A stretch of DNA of 64,000 nt, taken from Gnetum montanum (Eukaryota; Streptophyta; Gnetopsida; Gnetales; Gnetaceae). The position numbers and the translations under genes were made by a program. Shown one piece after another: positions 23,152 through 32,471 of the stretch (its first letter is position 1; the number at the start of each line of letters is the position of its first letter). Under the pieces are notes generated by a model, which saw only the letters and a program-made list of their open reading frames with translations, had not been told where the DNA came from and searched no databases. The stretch is from assembly GCA_015680685.1 (NCBI GenBank), contig MNCI01000556.1:1783731-1847730 (forward strand), in the 5' to 3' direction.

Positions 23152-24501
23152 CTAAATGTAATACCTTTTTAGATAGACGTGATTTACAGGGTTCGGTAAC
23201 TCACTACCGTTGACATCTGCTATTCTGAATGCTCCGTTGTTGTATGCGTTGGTCACCAAGAAAGGGCCTTCCCAGTTGGTAGAGAATTTACCTACCGGTT
23301 CGCGAACAGCCTTGAGAACTAAATCCCCTTTCTTGATCAGGCGCTGCTGAAAGTTGTGATGATGCTTTTGCCTTTGTCTATCTTGATATTTCTCAATCGT
23401 GTCAAGAGCCTGTATTCGCTTCTCTTCCACTGAATCCAAGTCCATTATCCGAGACTCAGTGTGTTGAGCCTCATTTATACTGGTGGAGAGGACCATTCTC
23501 AGAGAAGGAATTTGCAACTCGAGGGGCAGCACTACCTCAGATCTGTAAACCAGGCTGTAGGGCGTACTACCTGTAGCTGTCTTACATGTAGTACGATATG
23601 CCCATAGCACATAGAGGATTTGTTCATGCCACCGTCTCGTGTTTCCATCGAGCATTTTATTGAGCGGATTGATGATCACTTTGTTTGTTGCTTTAGCTTG
23701 ACCATTCGCTTGCGGGTAGTAAGGGGAAGAAAAAGATTGTCTAATGCCCAGGTTGTCACAGAAGGATTTGGTTTCCGTGCTACTAAACTGTGGCCCATTG
23801 TCGGTCACTATAGTCATTGGGAGACCAAATCTGGTTACTATGTTGTCTAGGATAAAATGGCAAATCTGCTGAGATGTAATCTTCCGCAGGGGAATGACCT
23901 CTACCCACTTCGTAAAATACTCAGTAGCGGTAATAATAAAGCTATGACCTGTAGAAGATTTCAGCATGATAGGGCCTATGATGTCAAGTCCCCATCGCTG
24001 GAATGGCCATGTTATCTGCATGGTTTGTAATTTGGTAGGCGACACGTGTATGAGATTCGCGTGCCGCTGACATGTGTCACATGTTTTAACCTTCGTCAAG
24101 CAATCTTTTTCCATGCGTGGCCAGTAGTATCCTAAGCGACGGATTTTGAGGGCCATAGCCTGGGGTGCTACGTGGCCACCGCACAGTCCCTCGTGAACTT
24201 CGTCGACTATGTATTGCATTTGGCTTCTGCCGACGCAAGTAAGCAACATGCCATCAAAAGAGCGTCTACAAAGAGTACTGTCTCCCATGATGACGTATTG
24301 CCTAGCCTGTTTACAAATTGCATCCTTTTGCACGCATGTCAATTCAGATGGTAACTCGCCTTGTAAAAGGTAAGTTTTAATGTCATCGTACCATTCGGGC
24401 GTGCCTTCCTCGATAAGAGTAGAGATTTGCGTCGCCTGAATGATAGGGTCTGTGCAATCTGTTATTAATGCAGGGCAGGTGTCAAATAGATGTGGAGGCA
24501 T
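23152..24501 (-). CDS. E5 integrase, C-terminal pol fragment (449 codons), catalytically damaged
   Basis: An uninterrupted frame. It starts in the tail of the second RNase H (MPPHLFDTCPALI) and enters integrase. The HHCC zinc domain is visible (HEGLCGGH about residues 79-86, then CDTCQ about 140). The catalytic core shows GLDIIGPI (first Asp) and TDNGPQF (second Asp), but ANGQAKATNK where ANGQVEATNK is usual, so the catalytic Glu is replaced by Lys. WAYRTT and YSLVYRSEVVLP follow, then a C-terminal KKGDLVLKAV and WEGPFLV segment. The enzyme would insert element cDNA into chromosomes; loss of the Glu predicts an inactive copy. The ATG is probably not a natural start; the frame is a piece of a longer polyprotein. 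Confidence 0.85.
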   Translation of the reverse strand: MPPHLFDTCPALITDCTDPIIQATQISTLIEEGTPEWYDDIKTYLLQGELPSELTCVQKDAICKQARQYVIMGDSTLCRRSFDGMLLTCVGRSQMQYIVDEVHEGLCGGHVAPQAMALKIRRLGYYWPRMEKDCLTKVKTCDTCQRHANLIHVSPTKLQTMQITWPFQRWGLDIIGPIMLKSSTGHSFIITATEYFTKWVEVIPLRKITSQQICHFILDNIVTRFGLPMTIVTDNGPQFSSTETKSFCDNLGIRQSFSSPYYPQANGQAKATNKVIINPLNKMLDGNTRRWHEQILYVLWAYRTTCKTATGSTPYSLVYRSEVVLPLELQIPSLRMVLSTSINEAQHTESRIMDLDSVEEKRIQALDTIEKYQDRQRQKHHHNFQQRLIKKGDLVLKAVREPVGKFSTNWEGPFLVTNAYNNGAFRIADVNGSELPNPVNHVYLKRYYI

Positions 24502-24894
24502 GTTTAGAGCCAGTGTGGCCAGTGCGTCAGCCAGTGTGTTGTCAGTGCACGGTACATGTTGGGCATCAATGGTCGTAAATCATCCCAGAAGATCTTTAGC
24601 CTTTTCACAGTAGGGCTACAAATGCACAGCCTTGCAGGCGTAGACTCCTGTGATTTGATTTATGACAAGCATCGAATCGCCCCTAATTACCAGATGTCAA
24701 ATATCCAGTTCGCTAGCAGTTAGTAATCCCCTGAGGAGCCCCTCGTACTCTGCCACGTTGTTCGTACAAGGGAAGGTCAAGCGATAAGCATGTAGATGCA
24801 CATCCTCAGGCAATAGCGTAATAACAGTGGCAGCACTGCCGCCTCTAGCGGTTGAGGCTCCATCAAAATACAACGTTGCCTCGGGGCCTGTCAA
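24450..24894 (-). pseudogene. E5 second (archaeal-type) RNase H domain, with stops
   Basis: Starts with LYFDGAST (first Asp), then VAEYEGLLRGL (Glu), then after a stop-containing stretch IRGDSMLVINQI (Asp) and NTLADALATLA (last Asp) leading into the integrase frame. All four acidic residues of the fold can be seen. An additional RNase H between the normal RNase H and integrase is the hallmark of Tat-lineage gypsy elements. Confidence 0.75.
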
Positions 24895-25050
24895 GACAAG
24901 GCTTACTCTATGTATATGTTCGTCAGGAAATTCTGGTTCTATAGTTGCGTGATTGTTAACCGGCGCTATTACTAACTGGTCAGCTATCGCTTGGCCTTTC
25001 GTGGAAGATTGGCCAATATAGCGCAGATCGAATTCTGCCGTGATAGCCTT

Positions 25051-25335
25051 CTAGCGAGCTATCCTACTACTCTCGTATAGATTCTGCGTAATGGTCCTAA
25101 GAATGTTATTTTTACAAATGATATTAACCTGGCTATGGAAGAGATAGTGTCTACACTTTTTGAGCATAAAAACTAATGCTAGGCAATTACGCTCGACTTC
25201 ATTGTACCTCGTTTCGTACGCACATAGAGCATGACTCAAGTAGTAGATAGGCACTTCCGACCCATCACTCCTCCTTTGGCAAAGTAATGCTGCTAACGCT
25301 ACGTCTGAAGTTGCAAGGTAAATGTAAAATGGCAA
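25051..25335 (-). pseudogene. E5 RNase H connected to RT
   Basis: Contains PFYIYLATSDVALAALL, PIYYLSHAL and ETRYNEVERNCLALVFML, the standard gypsy RNase H sequence around the Glu-containing helix. A stop separates it from RT upstream and further damage precedes the second RNase H. Confidence 0.75.
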
Positions 25336-25507
25336 ATCCCTTTGTGGCGGGGAAAATCATTGGAAAATGTTGCAGTTCCTGTTTGAGGTTGTCAAAAGCA
25401 CACTGACAATCTTCTGTCCATTCGAAAGTAACCCCGTTTTTGAGCAGATGCTACATAGGATGTAACTTATCGGTTAATCTCGAGATCAAATGGCGTATAA
25501 ATTGCAG

Positions 25508-26620
25508 TCATCCCTGTAATCCGCATAATTGCTTGAGGTCTGTAGGGGGCATCAATTCAACAATGGCTTTGACCTTATCAGGGTCAACTCGTATGCCAGT
25601 TTCAGACACCACAAACCCTAGCATGCGTCCGGTTTTGACACCAAATACGCACTTCTTTGGGTTGAGCCGGAGCTCATATTTAGAGCATCTTTTAAGGACT
25701 AATTCTAGGTCTTCTGAATGATCTTCAAACTTTAAAGACTTAACAGCTATATCGTCTACGTAGTCATTCAGTTTCCCTAAGAGGTAATCACTAAAGATGT
25801 ATGTCATGGCTCGTTGATACGTTGCTCCGGCGTTCTTTAGACCAAAAGGCATCATCGTGTAGCAAAAGGTTCCCCATGGCATCATGAACATCGTGGTCAA
25901 TTAATGCTCTAGGTTAATGCGAATCTGGTTATAGCCTGAGAAACCATCCATAAAGGATAGTAGCGCATGCCCAGCCGTCGTATCGACTAGCTGGTCGATA
26001 CTCGGTAATGGGAAGTTATCCTTGATTGTAGCCTTGTTCAAATCTCGAAAATCTATACAGATGCATATACCTCCAGTCTTCTTCGACACGACTACAATGT
26101 TAGATACCCAATCTGAGTAATCGACTGCACAGATGAAACCAGCCTGATATAGTTTGGTGATTTCATCACGCACAGCTAGCATAATTTCCAGCTTAATTTT
26201 TCGCACCTTTTGTCTAACTGCTTTAACTTGCAGGTCTAAGATTATGTTATGTTGAATTAGCTTGGGATCTAGCCCAGGCATATCTTCATAGGACCATTCA
26301 AAGACTGTAATGTTGTCTTGCAGGACTTGTTTTATGGCTTCGTGCATTTTTTCGTCTAGTAAGGAACTGACCTTAAGCGTTTTGGGCTCACCTCTATGCG
26401 TAACAATAGGAACCTCGTTAATGGGGTCCTCAGTTATATCCCCAGCCTCCAAGTCTAGTGTGCGCATCGACTGTTCTGGCCATTCTGGGGATGTTTCCGA
26501 CGCTGCTATGGTTACGTCGGCCAAAGGGGAGTCAATGTCTATAAATGCGGAGACAAATTGCTTAACTACCCTCCCGTATGGGCCTGTTAAAGTTAAGGGA
26601 GCTGAAAGTATTGCATCCAT
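25508..26620 (-). pseudogene. E5 reverse transcriptase, one in-frame stop
   Basis: Two abutting frames (26620-25901 and 25900-25508) form one RT. The first has its own ATG, a Tat-like lead with FEWSYEDMPGLDPKLIQH, then SDWVSNIVVVSKKTGG, CIDFRDLNKATIKDNFPLP and FMDGFSGYNQI. A stop at about 25901 follows, then MMPFGLKNAGATYQRAM and the active site YVDDIAVKS. VFGVKTGRMLGFVVSE follows as usual. The protease is more than 5 kb away on the same strand, separated by the antisense gene. The RT frame having its own start suggests it was never fused to gag-protease, or depended on splicing as in Ogre. Confidence 0.85.
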
Positions 26621-26775
26621 TTACTGTCTGTCCTGCAAAACTGCAAAATGTGTAAATGATTAGGAGGAAGTAACCGCAAAACTGTGATTGTGTCAAACGT
26701 GGAGAGCTAACAAAATTTTGAATATTGTAAAATAGGCTGTAATCAATGCTACTCGATTACGAGGTGATAAGATGT

Positions 26776-26805
26776 GGTAGTTTAACGTCATTTCGGATAG
26801 TCACG
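26776..26805. repeat. Single copy of the E5 minisatellite-like unit next to the antisense gene
   Basis: GTAGTTTAACGTCATTTCGG followed by ATAGTCA resembles the 3' UTR unit CAGTTTAGCGTCATAGCGG. It lies 250 bp before the start of the antisense gene; a related array (31379-31578) lies on the gene's other side. Confidence 0.45.
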
Positions 26806-27450
26806 CATGCGAGATCCGCCACATTAATACCTTGATTTTTCGGGTTCTATTTTAGGAAAGTCCCACTGAAATCGGATATCAAGTCGGTGATACTCGCATA
26901 TAAGTAAACGGTTTGTTCTTGAAAAGGGCTGGCGCTTGTTGTGCATTCGAATTTGTGACTGTTGTGAAGCGCGAGGAGAAAGAGCGGAAGAATTGAGCGT
27001 GTGGTTTGCGCAAGTTTGCAAGTGCTGAATTGCGTCAATACTGAAAAACTACTACAATGGCACCCAAGATCAAGAGGAAGAACGCAAAACTAGCCAAAAT
27101 CGACGAAATGCAAGCAACTCTTGACCGTGTTTCGTAGGCGCTAGTCGATGTTCGTGACCCTACGCCATTGAACCGGTTCGTTATTCTTTCCATGTTTAAG
27201 CTTGTTTCTATGGCTGCTTTTCGTGGTATATTTTTGTTTGCGTGCATGTTGGTTTCGAATTGGGGACCTCGGGTTAATTTGAGGGTTTGATGGGGTTGTG
27301 TCTACCGCCGTTGTTAGGGATGAACCTTGGGTTATTGCAAGGGTTTGGGCGATTTCGGCCTGAATAGCTGAATGTGGTTTATGAGTTTTCTTTGTTAGTC
27401 ATGCAAATGCAAATGTAGGTGTTAATGTACGCTTTGGGTTGTCTGTACAG

Positions 27451-28284
27451 CGTCGCACTAAAGCCCATCCTGATTATGCTGGACATTGTCGGGGTCTTGT
27501 GTTGTATAAACCCCATCGTCCCCAATGTCCCTCCCCCACACACGCGGTTGCAAGGGAAGGCCATATGGTTTCGACAGGGTGCGCTAGAGTTTCTGCAGTT
27601 CTTGCTGTGCAACTTCAGCGTCATCGTGTGGTCTGACCTGGCTGGCGATGTTGTCGGTGCTCTTTTAGAGCACCTGCTGGCGGATTCTGCAAAAGGGGTT
27701 TTGGCCTTTTTGACAGACGGGGCTATCGATACGGGCCGTCCCAAGGATCGAGAGCTTAGCGCTCGGGGCCTAAGGAGCTTGCACTGGATCTGGGAGATGG
27801 CTCAATTCAATTGTTACCATGCCTATAACACGCTGTTTGTGGCTCGCCATGTCTCGACCTGTTTCCAGAACCCACAAGGCACGGTGTATTACGCAGGCAG
27901 GTAAGCGAATTTTACTAACTGTCTATTTTTTCTGTGTTACGTTATCTGTGTGAAATATAATAAAATCCTATGTGGAAAATGTACAAGAAGCCGATGCTGT
28001 ATGGTGCAGGTTTTTTATTCAGGACAATAAGTTAGTTGGCGATGGCGATGTATTATCATGGGCCGAAACGACGATAATGGTGTTTACCGCAACTAACAAC
28101 GTGCGTGCTCGTGTCATAGAGCAGATCGGCTTTGACATGCGCAAATACCCCACCCGTTACGCTACGACTTTTCAGAGTTGCCGAAGAATCGGGTGGCTGC
28201 ACGATGACTGGACCCTAGATTCACCCCTTACCGTCGAGGATGTGCAGAGGGAACTCCCGCCATTTCCGCTGCCGTTTGGCCCCG
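27451..28284 (+). pseudogene. Exons 2-3 of the antisense gene: degenerate HAD/FCP1-like domain
   Basis: The spliced product starts PILIMLDIVGVLCC, where HAD phosphatases of the FCP1/NIF group have DLDGTL or DLDETL; the first Asp is kept and the second is Val. FRQGALEFLQFL then matches the RPG.EFL segment, and FSVIVWSDL the motif with Thr/Ser. LRSLHWIWEM and NTLFVARHV lie where the family has K.L..LW and N..LVDD, so the acidic pair of motif III is missing. Exon 3 adds GWLHDDWTLDSPLT. The similarity is by eye. If right, the protein was a pseudophosphatase or had already lost activity. Splice sites: acceptor TCTGTACAG at 27450, donor GTAAGC at 27901, acceptor GGTGCAG at 28009, donor GTAAGG at 28285. 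Confidence 0.5.
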
Positions 28285-28382
28285 GTAAGGCTGTCGTGTA
28301 GTTGGTTATTGCATAATATACTTGTAGATTGTGGACATTGTGTAATAGTCTTTTGGTTTAATTCATGCTTCATGTTGTGCAG

Positions 28383-29423
28383 TTAGGAAATCTCGGGAGA
28401 TTACCCTTACGATTTCCGGCCGCGAGGCGAACGCTGTTCTCTTCCGCTACGGCAACATCAAGGATGCACAGCGCTGGCTCAGCCACTCGGCGGCCCTAGT
28501 CGCGGTGACCTCCAAGATCCAAGAAGTAGGGCTAATGCACCCTTTTTTGGCTACGACTCCTGATGTCCCCGCTAGTGAAATGCTAACCTTAGTCAACTCC
28601 TTCAAAGAGAAGGTGGAGCGTTTCTACACGCGTGTACGCAATGTACGCGTAAGTTTTGTTATTGATGCTCAGCTCTTCGCAGACCTCTTTAGCGTCCCCT
28701 CAGATGGCCCTTCCATAAGTGAGAAGGTGAAGAGGAGTGAAGCTTTCCAGAATTGGCTGAAGGAGTGGGTAAGGATCCCAAAGGAGACCAAAGGGTTTCC
28801 CTGTGAAAAATTCGAGATGGGTGCTGCCAAGACACTGTATCCCCTTTTTCGAGCTTGGACCTTCCCCAAAACTCTCTCACAGGGGAGGTTCTTTTCTGTA
28901 GAACAGACCCATATTATGGGATAGGTTCTGGAGGAGGGGACCCAGTTTAATTGGGCCAGCTATTTTGCCAAGGGATTGCATAATGAGATGCTCAAGCTTC
29001 GCAAGAAGCTTGAGTCCTGTTTCAACGTGCATTACGCATTCTTCATAGCTAGCCTCCGGCAGTTTGCTGAGTTTTTGGTCATCCAAAGGAATGGGGTTTG
29101 GGTACAACAAGACCGAGATCAGTTGTCCAGACCTTGGATTGCCCACATCCTCAGCACTACCCATGGGCAGGATCCGCTGGAAGGGATCGGGGAGTCGTTG
29201 TCTGTAACGACTAAGGGTCTAGCGGCACCCCGAGTGCGAGGCCTCAATAGCGTAGGTGGGATAATGCCTACCTATACTAGCGATGCCTTGTAAGGGAAGC
29301 GCATGGCGGAAGAAATCGTAGAACCTGCAGCTCGACGTAAGAGACTCCGCATAGCTGAGGCCCCGGAGGGTGAGGCAGGTCGAACTGTGGCGGTCAAAAT
29401 TCAGTGGAGTAAACCTCCGCCTG
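28383..29423 (+). pseudogene. Exon 4 of the antisense gene: long helical region of unknown family
   Basis: The largest exon, 1041 nt. It begins with SREITLTISGREANAVLF and continues with amphipathic helices (EMLTLVNSFKEKVERFY; SEKVKRSEAFQNWLKEW). A second half after the TAG at 28922 has FNWASYFAKGLHNEMLKL and LRQFAEFLVIQRNGVWV. No family recognised; the style recalls proteins predicted within plant retroelements. The phase-1 junctions (last base g, next exon ga) are the same in the following exons, supporting the model. Confidence 0.6.
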
Positions 29424-30009
29424 GTAAGCACGAAGGAATGATGTTACGCAATGTTTATTTAGATGTTTTGTAATGATATACTAAGGTGCTATGACAGGAC
29501 CAGTAAAAATTACGAAAGAACTGACCCCTAAGATGGGGGCAATAACTCTAAGTCATGGGGAAGGGAACTCAATTTTGGAAGAAGAGGCCCCAGCTGTTAG
29601 CGTGAGCCGTGTATAAGCTCTGGTGCGTGAGGAGGTCCCAGCTATTGGAACCAGCAACGCACCGACTCAAGTGCATGAAAGGGAAAGGGATGCGAAAGAT
29701 GTCGGCGAGGTCGCCACTGTCACCGATAGAGGTAACGACGTGTTAGCGTGTTTGCAAGATTTCTGTAAATAAATGAGGTTTCTAACTGGGTTACGCTACA
29801 GGAGAAGGGGAGGTGTCTACGTCTGTCGCTGGGAGCAGAGCGTGGGGAGACTTCCCTGATAAATTTACCTTCATAGAAGGCATTATCAGTGACATGATAG
29901 AGCGCCTGGAGCACGTCGAACCTGGAGCCGGTATGTTATGGTTGTAATTGGCTTATGAGATTATGCAGTGATAATGTGTCACCAACATTTGATGGTTGTT
30001 TTCTGTTAG

Positions 30010-30827
30010 GATCTCGCCTCCGATGGGATCCCACTGAGCCCATTGATTTGGACACAGTGGAACCACCATCCAATGAAGCAGCCGTGTCACGTCACATTTA
30101 TGAGGAAATGCGTAAATGTGCATTATGCTCGACATGCTCCTTATGGGAGAGTAGAGGCACCTATGAAACCCTCTGGAAGAGGCTGCAGAGGTCAGAGCAA
30201 AAGGTTGAGTCTCTGACCAAAGAGGTCAGAGACTTAAAATCACGGTGTGACTTCCTACAAGTACGGGCCACAGGAGATGAACACTGGCATATCGCTATTG
30301 TCGACCACTCCCGGTATTGGACAGCCATCAAAAACAGCATGCAGACTAGTCAGGCGTTAGTCGAACAGCGAATGCAGATAGAACTCCTAGCCCAGAAAAG
30401 CCGGGACTGGAGGGATTATTGTGCTAGCGTGCAAGAGTGGGGACAGAAGGAGAAGGACCACAAACAATTGTACAAGCGGTAGAGTATTGCCTATCGGAAA
30501 CCCTACCGCGATCTTGCTGTTAGGGCCTGATCCTTGGAAGTCTTCCAGGACGTCATCGGAGCTTCCGAAGCCTTCAAGAAATTTGAGGAGCAGGTGACTG
30601 TGAGTGCGTCCCCAGAGAGAGCAATGACTCTCCCTGGGGGTGAGGCTACAATCCCTACCTTCTTCCCGAACCCACCCCACTAGAGCAGCGTGGAGAAAGG
30701 GAAGGTAAAGGCTGGAGCTGCTTTGGGAGAAGATGTATGGCCAGATCTAACGGAGGAAGAGATTATGAAGCGCCTGTGGCCTGGCCTGGACAAGCTTCCC
30801 TTTGCTATGGAAGCAGGGCCGTCACGG
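30010..30827 (+). pseudogene. Exon 7 of the antisense gene: coiled coil
   Basis: Contains a heptad-rich segment from WKRLQRSEQKVESLTKEVRD through LKSRCDFLQ, and a further helix around MQIELLAQKSRDWRDY. Two cysteine pairs (CALCSTC) come just before. After stops at 30480 and 30528 it ends in WPDLTEEEIMKRLWPGLDKL. A coiled coil suggests self-association or a protein partner; nothing more can be said. Confidence 0.6.
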
Positions 30828-30906
30828 GTGAGTCTATGCACTACTTAAGTTGCATTTCTAACTGTGATGTTAAGTCTTGTGGGGCTAAAGTGCTTACCAT
30901 TTTCAG

Positions 30907-31185
30907 GTACCGACCGAGGATAAGGAAGATGAACAAGCAGAGGAGTTAGCAGAGGGAGCGGTAGAAGCAGAGGAAGAAGCAGAGGAAGAAGCGGAAGGGG
31001 GAGAAAAACGCAACGATGAATAGCATCCTCCCATGGAGCCAGCGCTGGCATGAGGACCTCACAAAGAGGAGATTCTTCATGGAAGAATCATTCCTAGAAA
31101 CGACGGCCCGTTGGAGGACGATCCATTAGCGTTGGATCCGGACTTGAGAGATACCGACGATAGTGGTAGTAGAGGAAATGTGTAA
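30907..31185 (+). pseudogene. Exon 8 of the antisense gene: acidic tail
   Basis: Acceptor TTTTCAG at 30906. The product is a Glu-rich tail (DKEDEQAEEL, then repeated EAEEEAEE) to a TAG at 31021. The same frame continues past this and a TGA at 31051 with DPLALDPDLRDTDDSG to TAA at 31183, which looks like the original end. Confidence 0.6.
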
Positions 31186-31378
31186 TTGTAATTTACGCAT
31201 AGTTTTATTGATGTTGAGTGATATATCGTTTTACGCATGACTGAAAAGACGTGTTATAAATTTGGTGGATGTTTTGGATGACGATTATATATATATCTTT
31301 TGTCTTTTGTGTTTTGACCTATAACGCGTGAGTGATAGACCATCACGGGCTGTCATACGATTTTGCGAACCCTAGAGA

Positions 31379-31578
31379 CTAGTTTAGGGCCATTGCGGGC
31401 TGTCATATGTAATGTAAAGAAAGCGTAATTCTGGTGACTAGTTTAAGGCCGTTGCGGGCCAAATGCATAACTAGTTTAAGGCCGTTGCGGGCCATTTGCG
31501 TAATATGGGAAGCGTAGTGATAAAGGCGTAAAAAATATACATAGCTAGTTTAAGGCCATTGCGGGCCATTTGCGTAAT
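31379..31578. repeat. Short tandem array between antisense gene and E5 protease
   Basis: Four spaced copies of a unit with core CTAGTTTAAGGCC.TTGCGGG, at about 31379, 31437, 31471 and 31545, linked by GCGTAATATG-like spacers. The core resembles the unit of the 3' UTR minisatellite at 22450-23130. No gene is seen between 31186 and 31900. Confidence 0.65.
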
Positions 31579-31921
31579 ATGTGATAGAATACAGTCTTGC
31601 GTGAATGCGTAAATTGATGAAAGCGTGAATAATACAGGTATGATAAAAATGTAAGAAATGACAAGCATAAAGATAGAAAGTAAATGTAGCGTAAGACGAA
31701 AACAAATATAGCGTGAACAGAAATGCAATAAAAGACATTGCTAAGCCACGATGATTTGCAAAGACATGATGTTATACACACAGACCATTGCTCAACCAGT
31801 AATACGCAATTGTCTCTTGATGGCCTTTACATTAGGCATTGCGTAAGGGCGAGGAGACTTGTGATTTGCCTCCTCTACGCTGCCATCCGAAAATGGTAGG
31901 TCGGCCCAAGCTTGACCGTCA

Positions 31922-32461
31922 TCATTGTTGTCGGTTTGTTGAGGGATTTGGAGATGGGTCTACAGCTATCACTATCTCCGAACCCTGTTCTTCTTCAATG
32001 TTATTGACGGTTCTGGGGGTTATTTCATCACCGCATATTATAACCTTCCCTTCAGCATAGGGCAGGTGTATTTCTTGGTGTATCGGTGATGAAACCACCC
32101 TCAGCTGGGCTAACCACGACCTCCCCAAGATCAAGTTAAACCCTGGCATCTCCTCAATGACTAAAAAGGTGGCTTCTGTGGGGAACTGATCTTCCACCAC
32201 GAACTCGATACGCACCGTCCCCTTGACTTGAACTCGTGCTCCGTTGAATGATTTAACGCATGCCATCATCGTGGGGGTGATCTGGTTGACTAGTCCCAAC
32301 CTATCCACGATGGAATAGGGAATGACATTGGTGGCTGCGCCATCGTCCACATGCACTCTCCGGATTCGGTATTGATCGACCCAAATGGTGATGAACATGG
32401 GTTCAGTTGTCACCTGACCTTTGTCTGGATCGTCCTTGATAGATTCATCATGAAAGATCAA
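31922..32461 (-). CDS. E5 aspartic protease region
   Basis: A 179-codon frame with the retropepsin pattern: a beta-strand lead (VDQYRIRRVHV), the active site as VDDGAATNVIP, where most plant elements have D(T/S)G and some Tat elements DGA or DGS, then TFLVIEEMPGFNLILGRSWL with the conserved ILGR flap-side motif. It would cleave the Gag and Pol polyproteins. It follows gag on the minus strand. Its downstream partner RT is 5.3 kb away across the antisense gene. The ATG is likely internal to a gag-protease frame. Confidence 0.8.
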   Translation of the reverse strand: MIFHDESIKDDPDKGQVTTEPMFITIWVDQYRIRRVHVDDGAATNVIPYSIVDRLGLVNQITPTMMACVKSFNGARVQVKGTVRIEFVVEDQFPTEATFLVIEEMPGFNLILGRSWLAQLRVVSSPIHQEIHLPYAEGKVIICGDEITPRTVNNIEEEQGSEIVIAVDPSPNPSTNRQQ

Positions 32462-32471
32462 CGAGGTAGGC

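Larger units (their letters stand above)
27057..31185 (+). pseudogene. Multi-exon gene embedded antisense in E5, now with in-frame stops
   Basis: Candidate start ATG 27057 (MAPKIKRKNAK, basic). Proposed exons: first exon with unclear end, then 27451-27900, 28010-28284, 28383-29423, 29498-29731, 29802-29930, 30010-30827 and 30907-31185. The six later introns are 70-109 bp, start GTAAGC, GTAAGG, GTAAGC, GTAACG, GTATGT or GTGAGT and end in AG after pyrimidine-rich runs. One codon phase is kept from 27452 to the TAA at 31183, about 1075 codons, with no frameshift. In-frame stops occur at 27135, 28922, 29291, 29614, 30480, 30528, 30681, 31021 and 31051; each can arise from CAG, CAA or CGA by C-to-T. 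Content: a HAD-like domain, an uncharacterised helical part, a coiled coil and an acidic tail. I do not recognise the whole protein. It could be a captured host gene or an element-specific accessory gene. Confidence 0.75.

Noticed and set aside
22573-23172. Two long frames (minus 22573-23124 and plus 22834-23172) that code ten-residue repeats
   Set aside because: They exist only because the minisatellite unit is 30 bp and free of stops. Both strands are open; there is no domain and no start context.
22450-31578. Regularly spaced repeats as a CRISPR-like array
   Set aside because: Units are tandem without unique spacers, in a plant retrotransposon.
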